Source of the DNA: Nicoliella lavandulae
Lineage (GTDB): Bacteria > Bacillota > Bacilli > Lactobacillales > Lactobacillaceae
DNA length: 64,000 nt
Direction of reading: 5' to 3'
Assembly: GCF_037546185.1 (NCBI RefSeq)
Contig: NZ_JAWMWH010000001.1
Location: 1,240,001 to 1,304,000 of the forward strand
A program made the translations under genes and the position numbers. This document shows, piece by piece, positions 17,343 to 25,996 of this stretch. The notes under the pieces are model-generated. The model was given only the letters and a program-made list of their open reading frames with translations. It did not search any database and was not told where the DNA came from. Positions within the stretch are counted from its first letter, which is position 1, and each line of letters opens with the position of its first letter.

Positions 17343-18653
17343 TTACTTCCGATGTCTAGTTAAGATTCGAATGGGGGTTCCCGTAAAGTCAAAATGGGCC
17401 CTAATTTGATTTTCCAAGTAGCGTTCATATGAAAAATGCATCAATTCGGGATCGTTCACAAAAATCACAATTGTTGGTGGTGCAACTGCAACTTGGGTTG
17501 CATAGTAAATCCGCAGCCGCCGTGATTTAACCGTAGGCGTTGGGGTCATGGCAATTGCATCAGAAATAACTTGATTCAATGCTGATGAACCAATACGTTG
17601 TTTATGATTAGCATTGACCTGTTCAATTAATGCTGGAATTTGATTCAATCGTTGGTGCGTTAGTGCTGAAACAAAGATAATGGGCGCATAGCTAAGGTAT
17701 CTAAATTCAGTTCGAAACGCAATTTCAAAATCATGTTGGCTATGGGTATTTTTCTTGATAGTATCCCATTTATTAACCACCACAATGATTGCTCTTCCAG
17801 CATCATGTGCATATCCAGCGACTCGTTTATCTTGTTCACGAATCCCTTCTTCAGCATTAATGACCATCAAGACCACGTCACTATCATCAATGGCCTTCAT
17901 TGCCCGCATTACACTGTAGCGTTCAGTATTTTCATATACCTTACCACGTTTTCGCAATCCAGCAGTATCGACCATCGTAAACATTTGATCATTATACTCA
18001 AAGGATGTATTGATTGCATCCCGGGTCGTCCCGGCCACATCGGATACAATTACCCGATTTTCACCTAGGATCGCATTAACCAATGATGATTTTCCAACGT
18101 TAGGCCGTCCAATTAAACTAAAGCGAATTGAATCCACATCATCAGTATCGCTTTCATCTGGAAAGTGATCAATTACTTGATCCAATAAATCCCCTAGCCC
18201 AATTCCATGGGCTCCAGAAATGGCATATGGTTCACCAAATCCTAACGAATAAAAGTCATAGATGTTCATTCGTAATTCTTGATTATCAACTTTATTAACT
18301 GCTAATACAACTGGTTTCTTAGACCCATATAGAATCTTAGCCACCCGTTCATCAGCACTAGTAACGCCTTCTTTTCCGTTCACCATGAAGATGATCACGT
18401 CGGCTTCATCGATTGCTACTTCTGCTTGCGCAGTAATTTGTTTTAAAAATGGTTCATCGCCAATATCGATTCCACCAGTATCAATGATGTTAAAATACTT
18501 GCCTAACCACTCTGCATGGGCATAAATGCGGTCCCGAGTGACCCCGGGGGTATCTTCAACGATTGAGATGCGATCACCGGCAATTCGGTTAAAAATTGTG
18601 GATTTTCCGACGTTTGGTCGGCCCACAATCGCAACTGTTGGTTGTTGTGCCAT
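17343..18653 (-). CDS. der: Ribosome-associated GTPase Der (EngA)
   Basis: A 436-residue tandem GTPase needed for 50S assembly. The two G domains each carry a full set: GRPNVGKST with DTGG and NKVD in the first, GRPNVGKSS with DTAG and NKWD in the second. A KH-like domain follows, ending in PIRILTRHRK. The length is standard. The ATG follows AGGGAGG. It lies downstream of rpsA, separated by the rpsA terminator. Confidence 0.97.
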   Translation of the reverse strand: MAQQPTVAIVGRPNVGKSTIFNRIAGDRISIVEDTPGVTRDRIYAHAEWLGKYFNIIDTGGIDIGDEPFLKQITAQAEVAIDEADVIIFMVNGKEGVTSADERVAKILYGSKKPVVLAVNKVDNQELRMNIYDFYSLGFGEPYAISGAHGIGLGDLLDQVIDHFPDESDTDDVDSIRFSLIGRPNVGKSSLVNAILGENRVIVSDVAGTTRDAINTSFEYNDQMFTMVDTAGLRKRGKVYENTERYSVMRAMKAIDDSDVVLMVINAEEGIREQDKRVAGYAHDAGRAIIVVVNKWDTIKKNTHSQHDFEIAFRTEFRYLSYAPIIFVSALTHQRLNQIPALIEQVNANHKQRIGSSALNQVISDAIAMTPTPTVKSRRLRIYYATQVAVAPPTIVIFVNDPELMHFSYERYLENQIRAHFDFTGTPIRILTRHRK

Positions 18654-18691
18654 ATTCTAAACCTCCCTTAAAGTTTAGCTCATTAAAACAA

Positions 18692-18727
18692 AAAATTATC
18701 CTTCAAATCATTTGAAGGATAATTTTC
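18692..18727 (-). terminator. rpsA terminator
   Basis: Long inverted repeat with arms AATTATCCTTCAAA and TTTGAAGGATAATT around a short loop, followed by T residues on the minus strand. It lies between rpsA and der. Confidence 0.75.
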
Positions 18728-18754
18728 ATTAGATATAATCAAGTAAATTTAATC

Positions 18755-19996
18755 TTACTTATTATCGTCTTCGTCATTCTTTAATTCTTTACCAAGGATA
18801 TCACCTAATGTGAAGCCATTTTCTTCTTCTGGTGCATTCTTGATTGAATTATCGTTAACAGCCTTCCGACTTGGACGACGCTTACCTTCGCCTTCAGTAT
18901 GTTCAGGTTCTGGTTCTAATGCCCGCATTGATAATGCAAGCCGGTGGTTTTCTGGTTGAACATCTAATACTTTAACTTCAACCTTTTGACCAACCTTCAA
19001 GACATCAGAAGGAGTTGCAACGTGCTTGTGTGAAATTTGGGAAATGTGAACTAACCCTTCAACACCAGGGAATACTTCCACAAATGCACCAAAGTCAACT
19101 AAGCGCTTAACAGTTCCTTCAAGCACACTACCCTTAGGAGCCTTGGATTCAATATCATCCCATGGTTCTGGTTGAGTTTGCTTGATTGAAAGAGCAATCC
19201 GGTTACGGTCTTCATCTACAGAAAGAACCTTAACCTTAACTTCTTCACCCACCTTAAGAACATCGCTAGGCTTTGCAACCCGGTCGTATGAAATTTCAGA
19301 AACGTGAACAAGTCCATCGATTCCACCTAAGTCAACGAAAGCACCGAAGTCAGTTAAACGAGCAACCTTACCTTCAACAACTTCGCCAACACTAAGCTTG
19401 TCCATAACTTTTTCACGAGCTTCTTTTCTTTCTGATTCAACGATTTCACGGTGAGAAAGAATTAAGCGGTTTTCGGCTGGAATTACTTCAACAATCTTAC
19501 ATTCGAATTCTTCACCCTTGAATTGGTTAAGCTTTTCAACGAAGTGATCAGTAATCATTGATGCAGGGATAAATCCACGCACGCCATCAGCGTCAACTAC
19601 TAATCCACCACGAACGGCACGGCTAACAACAACGTTAATTGTTTCACCCTTTTCGGCCTTGGCTTGAATTTCATCCCAAACCTTACGAGCTTCAAGTTGC
19701 TTGATTGATAATAAGTAGCTTCCGCCTTCCTTATCATCACCAATTCTTGAAATTACAACAACCTTAACCTTGTCTCCAACTTTAAATTCATCTTTAACAT
19801 TTTCGATTGGCTTTGCTGAAAGTTCACGACGTGGGATAACCCCTTCAACACCGGAGTTTTCGATACCAACGAACACTTGTCCGTTATCATCAATATCTAA
19901 AACTTCACCATTAACAACGTCTCCAACTTTTACTTCTTGTACGCTATTCAAAGCGTTTAATAAATCCTTATTTGTATTTTCGTTAGTTTCACTCAT
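18755..19996 (-). CDS. rpsA: 30S ribosomal protein S1
   Basis: A protein of 413 residues with four S1 RNA-binding repeats, beginning at about residues 20, 105, 190 and 275. The last two are the most canonical (VARLTDFGAFVDLGG and VKRLVDFGAFVEVFPG). The acidic C-terminal tail is low-complexity. S1 binds mRNA during initiation; the Firmicute four-repeat form is shorter than the six-repeat enterobacterial one. The ATG at 19996 follows GGAGGAAG; the open frame extends nine codons upstream through that site, so the longer start is rejected. Confidence 0.93.
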   Translation of the reverse strand: MSETNENTNKDLLNALNSVQEVKVGDVVNGEVLDIDDNGQVFVGIENSGVEGVIPRRELSAKPIENVKDEFKVGDKVKVVVISRIGDDKEGGSYLLSIKQLEARKVWDEIQAKAEKGETINVVVSRAVRGGLVVDADGVRGFIPASMITDHFVEKLNQFKGEEFECKIVEVIPAENRLILSHREIVESERKEAREKVMDKLSVGEVVEGKVARLTDFGAFVDLGGIDGLVHVSEISYDRVAKPSDVLKVGEEVKVKVLSVDEDRNRIALSIKQTQPEPWDDIESKAPKGSVLEGTVKRLVDFGAFVEVFPGVEGLVHISQISHKHVATPSDVLKVGQKVEVKVLDVQPENHRLALSMRALEPEPEHTEGEGKRRPSRKAVNDNSIKNAPEEENGFTLGDILGKELKNDEDDNK

Positions 19997-20064
19997 AAAA
20001 ATACTTCCTCCTTGCGACAACAACTGACTTTAGTTTAACTTACTTTTTAAATAATTGCTAGTAA

Positions 20065-20757
20065 TTAGTTATTATTCAGTTTATTTTCCATTAATTTACT
20101 GATTTCAGCGACTACATCGTCGATTGTCATTTGAGTCGTGTTGATTTCAATTGCATCAGCAGCCTTCACTAATGGAGAGACCTTTCGATGCGAATCTTTA
20201 TAGTCACGAGTGGCAATCTCTGCTTCCAATTCCTTAATGGGCGTATGAATGCCTTTTTCTGCATTGTCCTTAAACCGGCGCTCCGCCCGTTCACTAACAC
20301 TGGCCACTAAGAAAATTTTTAGGTCTGCGTCGGGTAAGACCGTCGTTCCAATATCACGACCATCCATTACAACGCCACCGTGACTAGCAATATTGCGTTG
20401 TTGATCAACTAGATTCGTTCTAACTCCAGGTAGGGCCGCCACCGTAGATACAGAATTAGTAACCTGTTCTGAACGAATCGCATTGGTTACGTCATGATGG
20501 TCTAAAAATACTAATTGGTTAGGATCACCAGGCTTAAAATCAATCGTTGTATGATTTAGCACATCAACAATCGCTGGTTCATCATCCAATGCAATTCCTT
20601 CTTGAATTACTTTTAAGGTAATGGAACGATACATCGCACCAGTATCACAATACACGTATCCAAAGCGCTTTGCAATTAATTTAGCGACTGTACTTTTACC
20701 AGCCGACGCAGGTCCATCAATAGCTACTTGTAACTTATCTGTACTCAATTCAATCAT
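20065..20757 (-). CDS. cmk: Cytidylate kinase
   Basis: A 230-residue NMP kinase that phosphorylates CMP and dCMP. The P-loop is GPASAGKST at 15-23, followed by YCDTGAMYRSIT and, mid-protein, VVMDGRDIGTTVLPDADLKIFL and RDYKDSHRKVSPL, all Cmk signatures. It precedes rpsA, the cmk-rpsA order found across bacteria, and follows the LysM protein gene. Confidence 0.96.
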   Translation of the reverse strand: MIELSTDKLQVAIDGPASAGKSTVAKLIAKRFGYVYCDTGAMYRSITLKVIQEGIALDDEPAIVDVLNHTTIDFKPGDPNQLVFLDHHDVTNAIRSEQVTNSVSTVAALPGVRTNLVDQQRNIASHGGVVMDGRDIGTTVLPDADLKIFLVASVSERAERRFKDNAEKGIHTPIKELEAEIATRDYKDSHRKVSPLVKAADAIEINTTQMTIDDVVAEISKLMENKLNNN

Positions 20758-20771
20758 TTCTCCAATTCAAA

Positions 20772-21347
20772 TTATTTAACTCTCAATCGTTGTCCCGGGT
20801 GTAATTGAGAAGCACTGCTCAATCCATTCAATTCTAATAGTTGTTGTTCACTGATTCCAGCGTTGGTTGCAACCCGATATAATCCTTGTCCAGCTTCAAC
20901 AGTTACATAATCACTATTATTACTGCTGGAAGTAGATGAGCTAGAACTAGAAGATGATGATGTCTTCCGTTCTGAATCTTCTTTTTTCAACTTACTTTCA
21001 CTAGCAGCTTTAGCAGAACTAGCTGCCTTACTACTGGACTTAGCACTAGCCTTAGACTTTGCGTCATTCTTCTTATCCGATTGCTTAGTAGTTGTAAATG
21101 ACTGTACCTTAGTCGCAGTATCGCTAGAACTGGTGCTACTAGTCCCACTTCCAGTGCTCTTCATTACCCCAAATAGCAATGCGATTGCAGCGATTAAAAC
21201 AATTATTCCCAATAGAATAATTGAAATTAAGCTATTATTATGATTTTGCTTGCGCAATTTAGTCCGTGATAAATTACCTTCATCATCTTTAGCATCGTTA
21301 AAAGTCTGATTCCAGGGTTCATCACTATTTTGATTTTTGTCCTTCAT
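20772..21347 (-). CDS. Membrane-anchored LysM domain protein
   Basis: A protein of 191 residues from the ATG at 21347 (GAGG upstream). It has a charged cytoplasmic N-terminus of about 40 residues, one hydrophobic segment (SIILLGIIVLIAAIALLFGV), a long Ser/Lys/Ala-rich linker, and a C-terminal LysM domain (YVTVEAGQGLYRVATNAGIS...LHPGQRLRVK). The topology suggests an extracellular peptidoglycan-binding domain held on a flexible stalk. No catalytic domain is present. Similar genes sit near recQ and cmk in other lactobacilli. The biological role is unknown. Confidence 0.85.
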   Translation of the reverse strand: MKDKNQNSDEPWNQTFNDAKDDEGNLSRTKLRKQNHNNSLISIILLGIIVLIAAIALLFGVMKSTGSGTSSTSSSDTATKVQSFTTTKQSDKKNDAKSKASAKSSSKAASSAKAASESKLKKEDSERKTSSSSSSSSSTSSSNNSDYVTVEAGQGLYRVATNAGISEQQLLELNGLSSASQLHPGQRLRVK

Positions 21348-21390
21348 AGCGGCCTCCTCTAAAATAATCATTTATTATTGTAACATTTAC

Positions 21391-22851
21391 TCACGCGTTT
21401 TCATCATCATTTTTAAATAATTTTTTTATAATAATACGCCAATCTAATTCTGATTGATCTTGACTTGATGCTTCAGGGATTGATAATCCTAACGCATCAA
21501 TTGGCAATTGGGTGGCATGAAAGTCACAGCACTGATCATTATGTGGCGGAGCAGTTTGATCAAAATACCCTAATAGACGCTTTCTCCGACAGCCATCAAC
21601 ATTTACATATTCTAACAGGTGGTACAATGCCGTCCGTTGATTTTGATATCGCGTCTGAAACAATTCAATTAACTGTGATGCTTCATAGCCGTGTTGCCAA
21701 TAATAGGTAAGCAGACGGGCTTGTTCATCTTGATCGGCTAACTTGGCCAATTGTTCGGGCCGGCGATAAAAAGCCCTAATTACGTCTGCATCTGGAATAT
21801 TGTTCAATGCTAAATTAGCTGGAATGGCTTCATCCCCATCACGATACAATAAAATGGCAATACTTTGCTTCCCATCACGACCTGCTCGACCGATTTCTTG
21901 CATATAAGACTCAACGTCAGCTGGTAAGTGGTAATGAATAACAAATCGAATGTCATTTTTATCAATTCCCATCCCAAATGCACTCGTTGCACAAATGATG
22001 TCTAATTGATCATTCATGAACTGGTGTTGAATCTTAAAGCGATCTTCAGTTGCTAGATCAGAATGATAAGCTGCAATGCGTAAATTCGTTTTCTGCCGTA
22101 ACATCAATGCCATTTGAGTTGCTAGTTTACGACTTAAAAAATAAATGATTCCTGGTGGCCGAATTCGTTGAACTAAGTGCAACAGTTGCGTTTGTTTATC
22201 ATCTTCATCCATGCTCTTTCTAACTGATAAATAAATATTGGGCCGATCAATTGATTCAACTACTAAATAGACCTGGCCAGTCAAACCTAACTTTTCGATA
22301 ATATCTTGGCGAGTTGCCTTTGATGCCGTCGCCGTAAGCATCAAAGTTAACGGTTGGCCCAACTGTTGTAAAATTGTTTTTAAGTTCAAGTATTCTGGTC
22401 GAAAATCTGGGCCCCACTGTGAGATACAATGCGCTTCATCAATCACAACTAGCCCAATATTAATGGCCTGGAACGTTTTAATGACATCCGGTTGCGATAG
22501 CATCTCCGGTGAAATATAAACATATTGATAATAATTCAAGTTCTGTAACACCGCATTTTTTTGCTGCCAACTCAACGTAGAATTAATCGCAATACTTCGT
22601 TTAGCCCCCAGGTATTGTAGTCGACTCACTTGATCTTGCATTAAAGATAATAACGGCGAAATAATCACAATCGGCCGTTTTTGAATCAATCCATACATCT
22701 GATAGATCAGCGTCTTACCAGCGCCAGTCGGCAACACTGCTAACGTATCTTGTGAATGCAATAAATGATCCAAGACTGCTTCTTGTCCTGGCCGAAATGA
22801 ATCAAAACCAAAATGCTGTTTTAAGATAGCTCCTAAGGCTGCTTTATCCAT
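21391..22851 (-). CDS. recQ: RecQ-type ATP-dependent DNA helicase (short form)
   Basis: A 486-residue SF2 helicase. The ATP site is PTGAGKT at 41-47, with DEAH at 137-140, TATA(S)KAT as motif III, and motif VI GRAGRDG. A short cysteine-containing zinc region (CRRKRLLGYF...CCDFH) follows. The HRDC domain is absent, as in Bacillus RecS. It starts inside the 3' end of the upstream YpbB-like gene (8-base overlap) and is probably translationally coupled; the ypbB-recS pair is conserved in Firmicutes. Confidence 0.93.
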   Translation of the reverse strand: MDKAALGAILKQHFGFDSFRPGQEAVLDHLLHSQDTLAVLPTGAGKTLIYQMYGLIQKRPIVIISPLLSLMQDQVSRLQYLGAKRSIAINSTLSWQQKNAVLQNLNYYQYVYISPEMLSQPDVIKTFQAINIGLVVIDEAHCISQWGPDFRPEYLNLKTILQQLGQPLTLMLTATASKATRQDIIEKLGLTGQVYLVVESIDRPNIYLSVRKSMDEDDKQTQLLHLVQRIRPPGIIYFLSRKLATQMALMLRQKTNLRIAAYHSDLATEDRFKIQHQFMNDQLDIICATSAFGMGIDKNDIRFVIHYHLPADVESYMQEIGRAGRDGKQSIAILLYRDGDEAIPANLALNNIPDADVIRAFYRRPEQLAKLADQDEQARLLTYYWQHGYEASQLIELFQTRYQNQRTALYHLLEYVNVDGCRRKRLLGYFDQTAPPHNDQCCDFHATQLPIDALGLSIPEASSQDQSELDWRIIIKKLFKNDDENA

Positions 22852-23887
22852 TCCACCGACTCCTTAAGATTTGATACATTCGAAAGTAGAAAAAGTCAAA
22901 GTCAGGTTGAACTGTCTTAATTCGTTCAAACTGCCATTCATCAACATTGCCCTGATATAGCTGATCTAATTGATGTAACGTGGTTTTACTAAAAAACTGA
23001 GTTAAGTTCAATTGATCAACGGGTAATAGAATCGCCGCTTCTAATAAGTGCTCTTTGACCGTTGATAATTTAATCCGCCGATAATTGGCAATCATATCCA
23101 TTTTAGGTCGTTGTTTATATAGTTGATAGGTTTGCCAAGCACTACGACTGATCAAACTACGACGAGTTCCATTCAACAGTTGGGCGATTGATTCAAATTG
23201 ATCATAATGATGGCGCAAAAAAATTATTAACTGATTAAACATTAACCATTCATTGATCATTAGTAACGATGAATCAATATTCAATTGCTCCGCTTGTTGA
23301 AAAATGGTCATTCCAGTAATGGAATGACCATTTAGCATGCTCGTAAATTGCCATGCAGACTGATTGTCAATTGAATCCAGGAAACTTTGCAGCGCCGTTG
23401 TCATCTGAGTGACCAACGTTGGTTGCTTAAAATGATGGAACCAATTTTTGATGAACCGTTCATCATTGTGATCAATTAGCATCGGGTAATAGCGATGATT
23501 ATGATAACTAAATTCAGAAACGACCTGGACCGCTAGTAAAAAACGCTGACGAAATTGAATTAAGTCAAAATAACGATTCGTTGGTAGTTTAAATGGTCCT
23601 ACCAAATCCCGCTGTTTTTTATGTACCTGGGCCAATCCCGCGGCTGATAACAAGTAATGACTTTTATCTACTCGCTTGACTAACCCAGTAGCTAATAGCT
23701 GATTTAATGTTTGATCAAATGCTTTTAAATTTAATCGCGGCAACATGCCCCAAAAATCAGTAATGCCATACCGCATGCCCCAAAATAATGTTGACACCGT
23801 CCGCCGTTGTAGCAACGTATTTTCAATCACTCGAATTCGTCGCGGTTGAGTAGCTGACAGCAAAAACATTATTAAGTCTTGATTCAT
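22844..23887 (-). CDS. YpbB-like helix-turn-helix protein, partner of RecQ
   Basis: A protein of about 347 residues. It resembles YpbB by position (directly before the RecQ/RecS helicase, overlapping it) and by a C-terminal region shaped like a helicase-associated helix-turn-helix (YQLYKQRPKMDMIANYRRIKLSTVKEHLLEAAIL). The rest is poorly conserved and helical. Its role is unknown, possibly helping the helicase. The ATG at 23887 is chosen because AGAGG lies nine bases upstream; an ATG three codons earlier abuts that site. A perfect 14-bp hairpin lies in the middle of the gene (separate entry). Confidence 0.8.
   Translation of the reverse strand: MNQDLIMFLLSATQPRRIRVIENTLLQRRTVSTLFWGMRYGITDFWGMLPRLNLKAFDQTLNQLLATGLVKRVDKSHYLLSAAGLAQVHKKQRDLVGPFKLPTNRYFDLIQFRQRFLLAVQVVSEFSYHNHRYYPMLIDHNDERFIKNWFHHFKQPTLVTQMTTALQSFLDSIDNQSAWQFTSMLNGHSITGMTIFQQAEQLNIDSSLLMINEWLMFNQLIIFLRHHYDQFESIAQLLNGTRRSLISRSAWQTYQLYKQRPKMDMIANYRRIKLSTVKEHLLEAAILLPVDQLNLTQFFSKTTLHQLDQLYQGNVDEWQFERIKTVQPDFDFFYFRMYQILRSRWNG
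23296..23333 (-). terminator. Terminator-like perfect hairpin inside the ypbB-like gene
   Basis: Arms AAATGGTCATTCCA (23302-23315) and its exact complement TGGAATGACCATTT (23320-23333) with a four-base loop; on the sense strand it is followed by TTC. It could attenuate transcription into recQ. Confidence 0.5.
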
Positions 23888-23907
23888 ACGGCGCATCCTC
23901 TCAAATA

Positions 23908-24480
23908 TTATCTATGCTTTTCAATCCATTTTGATAATCGACCCTGCACTAACATAAATAGTGCCCCGATAATAATTCCCTTGATTAAATTAAATGGAAT
24001 CACTTGTAACAAGATGTATTGGAACATATTTGGAATCGTAAACCCAACTAATTTAGCATATAGTGGCGTAATTACGATCCAATTCAATAGTGATAACACA
24101 ATCGTCAATGAGATGGTTTCAAAAGCCACCGTCATAATCCTACTAGTCATTTTGCTACGATGATTAAACCACTTTTGAGCACCATTGATCGACAATAAGA
24201 TTACGATTGATGCTGATAGGGAAGCAATAATTCCAATTAAACTAGCAATTGATGCGCCACCAGTAATCCAATATAGGACCGATTTAATAACGGCGATAAT
24301 GATTCCACCAGCGGGTCCGAACAACATGGTCCCAATTAAGATTGGAATATCACCAAAGTCTAGTTTAAAGTACGCAAAAATTGGAATTGTTGGAAAAATC
24401 ATCAAAATATATGATAATGCAGCCAACAATGACATTTGCACCAACTGAGTAACACTAAATTTCTTCTTACTTGTTTCCAT
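23908..24480 (-). CDS. ribU: Riboflavin ECF transporter S component RibU
   Basis: A 190-residue membrane protein with five to six hydrophobic helices. It is the substrate-binding subunit that joins the shared EcfAA'T module to import riboflavin. Typical are the N-terminal LAALSYILMIFPTIPIF, LDFGDIPILIGTMLFGPAGGIIIAVIKS, and IPFNLIKGIIIG. The identification is reinforced by the FMN riboswitch immediately upstream. The ATG follows AAGGGGC. No ECF ATPase genes are in the window. Confidence 0.94.
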   Translation of the reverse strand: METSKKKFSVTQLVQMSLLAALSYILMIFPTIPIFAYFKLDFGDIPILIGTMLFGPAGGIIIAVIKSVLYWITGGASIASLIGIIASLSASIVILLSINGAQKWFNHRSKMTSRIMTVAFETISLTIVLSLLNWIVITPLYAKLVGFTIPNMFQYILLQVIPFNLIKGIIIGALFMLVQGRLSKWIEKHR

Positions 24481-24525
24481 AAAAAAAGCCCCTTATATAG
24501 GCCATCTTCAAAGGATATTAAAATC

Positions 24526-24550
24526 CAAAAAGCACCGTTAATAATAACGG
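24526..24550 (-). terminator. Riboswitch-linked terminator before ribU
   Basis: On the minus strand CCGTTA and TAACGG form a hairpin followed by TGCTTTTT. It lies between the FMN aptamer and the ribosome-binding site and is the likely expression platform. Confidence 0.6.
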
Positions 24551-24563
24551 AACTTAAATAAGC

Positions 24564-24677
24564 AATCTTCTTTATACCAGACTATACTGTCGGCCTTGGA
24601 ATTTCACCAAATCAACTATCAAACGATAGGTAGCGGGCTATACCGCCGGTTGGGAATCACACCCTGCCCTGAAGATA
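24564..24677 (-). promoter_or_regulatory. FMN riboswitch (RFN element)
   Basis: The minus strand shows the RFN conserved blocks in order: ATCTTCAGGGCAGGGTG, CCCAACCGGCGGTA, AGCCCGC, GATTTGGTGAAATTCC, CCGACAGT, AGTCTGG and GAAGAT closing the P1 stem. It binds FMN and should switch off ribU when FMN is abundant. Confidence 0.95.
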
Positions 24678-24703
24678 AACCAAAAATTTTATTTACGATT
24701 ACT

Positions 24704-24733
24704 ATTGTACATAATTGATTCTAAGAAAGTCAA
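24704..24733 (-). promoter_or_regulatory. ribU leader promoter
   Basis: TTGACT (24728-24733) and TACAAT (24704-24709), 18 bases apart, with a TG before the -10. It starts transcription about 20 bases upstream of the FMN aptamer. Confidence 0.7.
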
Positions 24734-24738
24734 CCATA

Positions 24739-25467
24739 TTAACGTTCGGTCATTTCCATTAGTCGATCTACTTCAACCTTCTTCAATGGCCGATACTCCC
24801 CTGGTTTCAAGTTACCAAGTGTTAAAAAGCCATATTGAACTCGATTTAACTTTTTAACTGGATGACCAATCGCTTCAAACATCTTTTTAACTTCATGGTT
24901 ACGCCCTTCATGAATGGTTAATTGAATCACCGCATTTTTCACTTGATAATTATTAGGCGTTTCTAACACCTTCGTCTTAGCTGGCGCCGTCTTTTTACCA
25001 TCAATTACTACTCCTAACCGTAGCCGTTTCATTTCTTCGTTCGAAGGCATCCCCGTTACCTTAGCAACGTAGACCTTATTAATTTCATACTTAGGATGAG
25101 TGAGGCGATTATCTAAATCCCCATCATTAGTCATTAACAACAATCCCGCTGTATCATAATCCAAACGGCCCACTGGATAGATTCGTTCCGATACTTCTGG
25201 AAAATAATCCATGACCGTCTTACGGTTTTTTTCATCACTAACTGTCGATACAACTTGACGTGGCTTGTAGAGTAAATAATAAACCGGTTGTTCGCGACTA
25301 ATCGGTACTTCATCTACCTTGACTTCATCGCTATTTTTAACCTTCGTTCCTAGTTCAGTTACTACCTTTCCGTTCACTTTAACGCGCCCAGCGGCAATAA
25401 TTGCTTCCGACTTGCGTCTAGACGCCACACCGGCTTTTGCCATCACTTTTTGTAATCTTTCTGCCAT
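24739..25467 (-). CDS. rluB: 23S rRNA pseudouridine synthase (RluB-like)
   Basis: A 242-residue protein of the RsuA/RluB/E/F family. An N-terminal S4 RNA-binding domain (residues 2-60, RLQKVMAKAGVASRRKSE) precedes the synthase domain. Catalytic D103 lies in GRLDYDTAGLLLMTNDG, and the C-terminal EGRNHEVKKMFEAIGHPV segment is typical. Assignment to RluB rather than RsuA rests on the location directly after scpB, conserved in Firmicutes. The start is 2 bases past the scpB stop, with AAAGGAG inside scpB. Confidence 0.92.
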   Translation of the reverse strand: MAERLQKVMAKAGVASRRKSEAIIAAGRVKVNGKVVTELGTKVKNSDEVKVDEVPISREQPVYYLLYKPRQVVSTVSDEKNRKTVMDYFPEVSERIYPVGRLDYDTAGLLLMTNDGDLDNRLTHPKYEINKVYVAKVTGMPSNEEMKRLRLGVVIDGKKTAPAKTKVLETPNNYQVKNAVIQLTIHEGRNHEVKKMFEAIGHPVKKLNRVQYGFLTLGNLKPGEYRPLKKVEVDRLMEMTER

Positions 25468-25468
25468 G

Positions 25469-25996
25469 TTAATCTCCTTTAATATCTGTGTCTAAATCCA
25501 TTGGGGGCAAATCATCTAAGCTATTCATCCCAAACAGATTTAAAAATAAATCCGTTGTCGCATACAATAGCGGTGTGCCTGGAACATCCTTCTTACCAAC
25601 CGCTTTGATCAATCCCTGCTTCACCAACTTTTGAATAATTGCAGAGCTATTAACGCCGCGAATATCATCCACTTCAACTCTAGTAATTGGTTGATTATAT
25701 GCAATAATCGTTAGTCCCTCTAGTGTTGCTTGCGTTAGGACTTGATGTTGATCATCACGAAATAATTGTTTCAAATCTGAACTCAATTCCGGTTTAGTTG
25801 TCATTTGGTAGTGTTGGTCATACATAATGATCTGTAAAGCTGAGTCTGAATCATTTTGATACTTAAACGTTAATTGTTCCAAGATCGATTGAACCGCTTT
25901 AGTGTCCAACCCCGTCACCTTACTTAACTGATCAATTGAAATCCCAGCATCACCAGTAACATATAATAATGCCTCAACTCTAGCTAAATTACTCAT
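25469..25996 (-). CDS. scpB: Segregation and condensation protein B
   Basis: A protein of about 175 residues, the winged-helix kleisin partner of the SMC-ScpA condensin. Typical features are the start MSNLARVEALLYVTGDAGIS, LEGLTIIAYNQPITRVEVDDIRGVNS and LLYATTDLFLNLFGMNSLDDLP. The start at 25996 is chosen for the AGGTGG eight bases upstream; upstream in-frame GTG/ATG codons overlap that site. It overlaps the 3' end of scpA by eight bases. Confidence 0.95.
   Translation of the reverse strand: MSNLARVEALLYVTGDAGISIDQLSKVTGLDTKAVQSILEQLTFKYQNDSDSALQIIMYDQHYQMTTKPELSSDLKQLFRDDQHQVLTQATLEGLTIIAYNQPITRVEVDDIRGVNSSAIIQKLVKQGLIKAVGKKDVPGTPLLYATTDLFLNLFGMNSLDDLPPMDLDTDIKGD

Noticed and set aside
20940..21080. 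Serine/lysine-rich stretch as a separate repeat element
   Set aside because: It is an in-frame linker of the LysM protein between its membrane segment and LysM domain.
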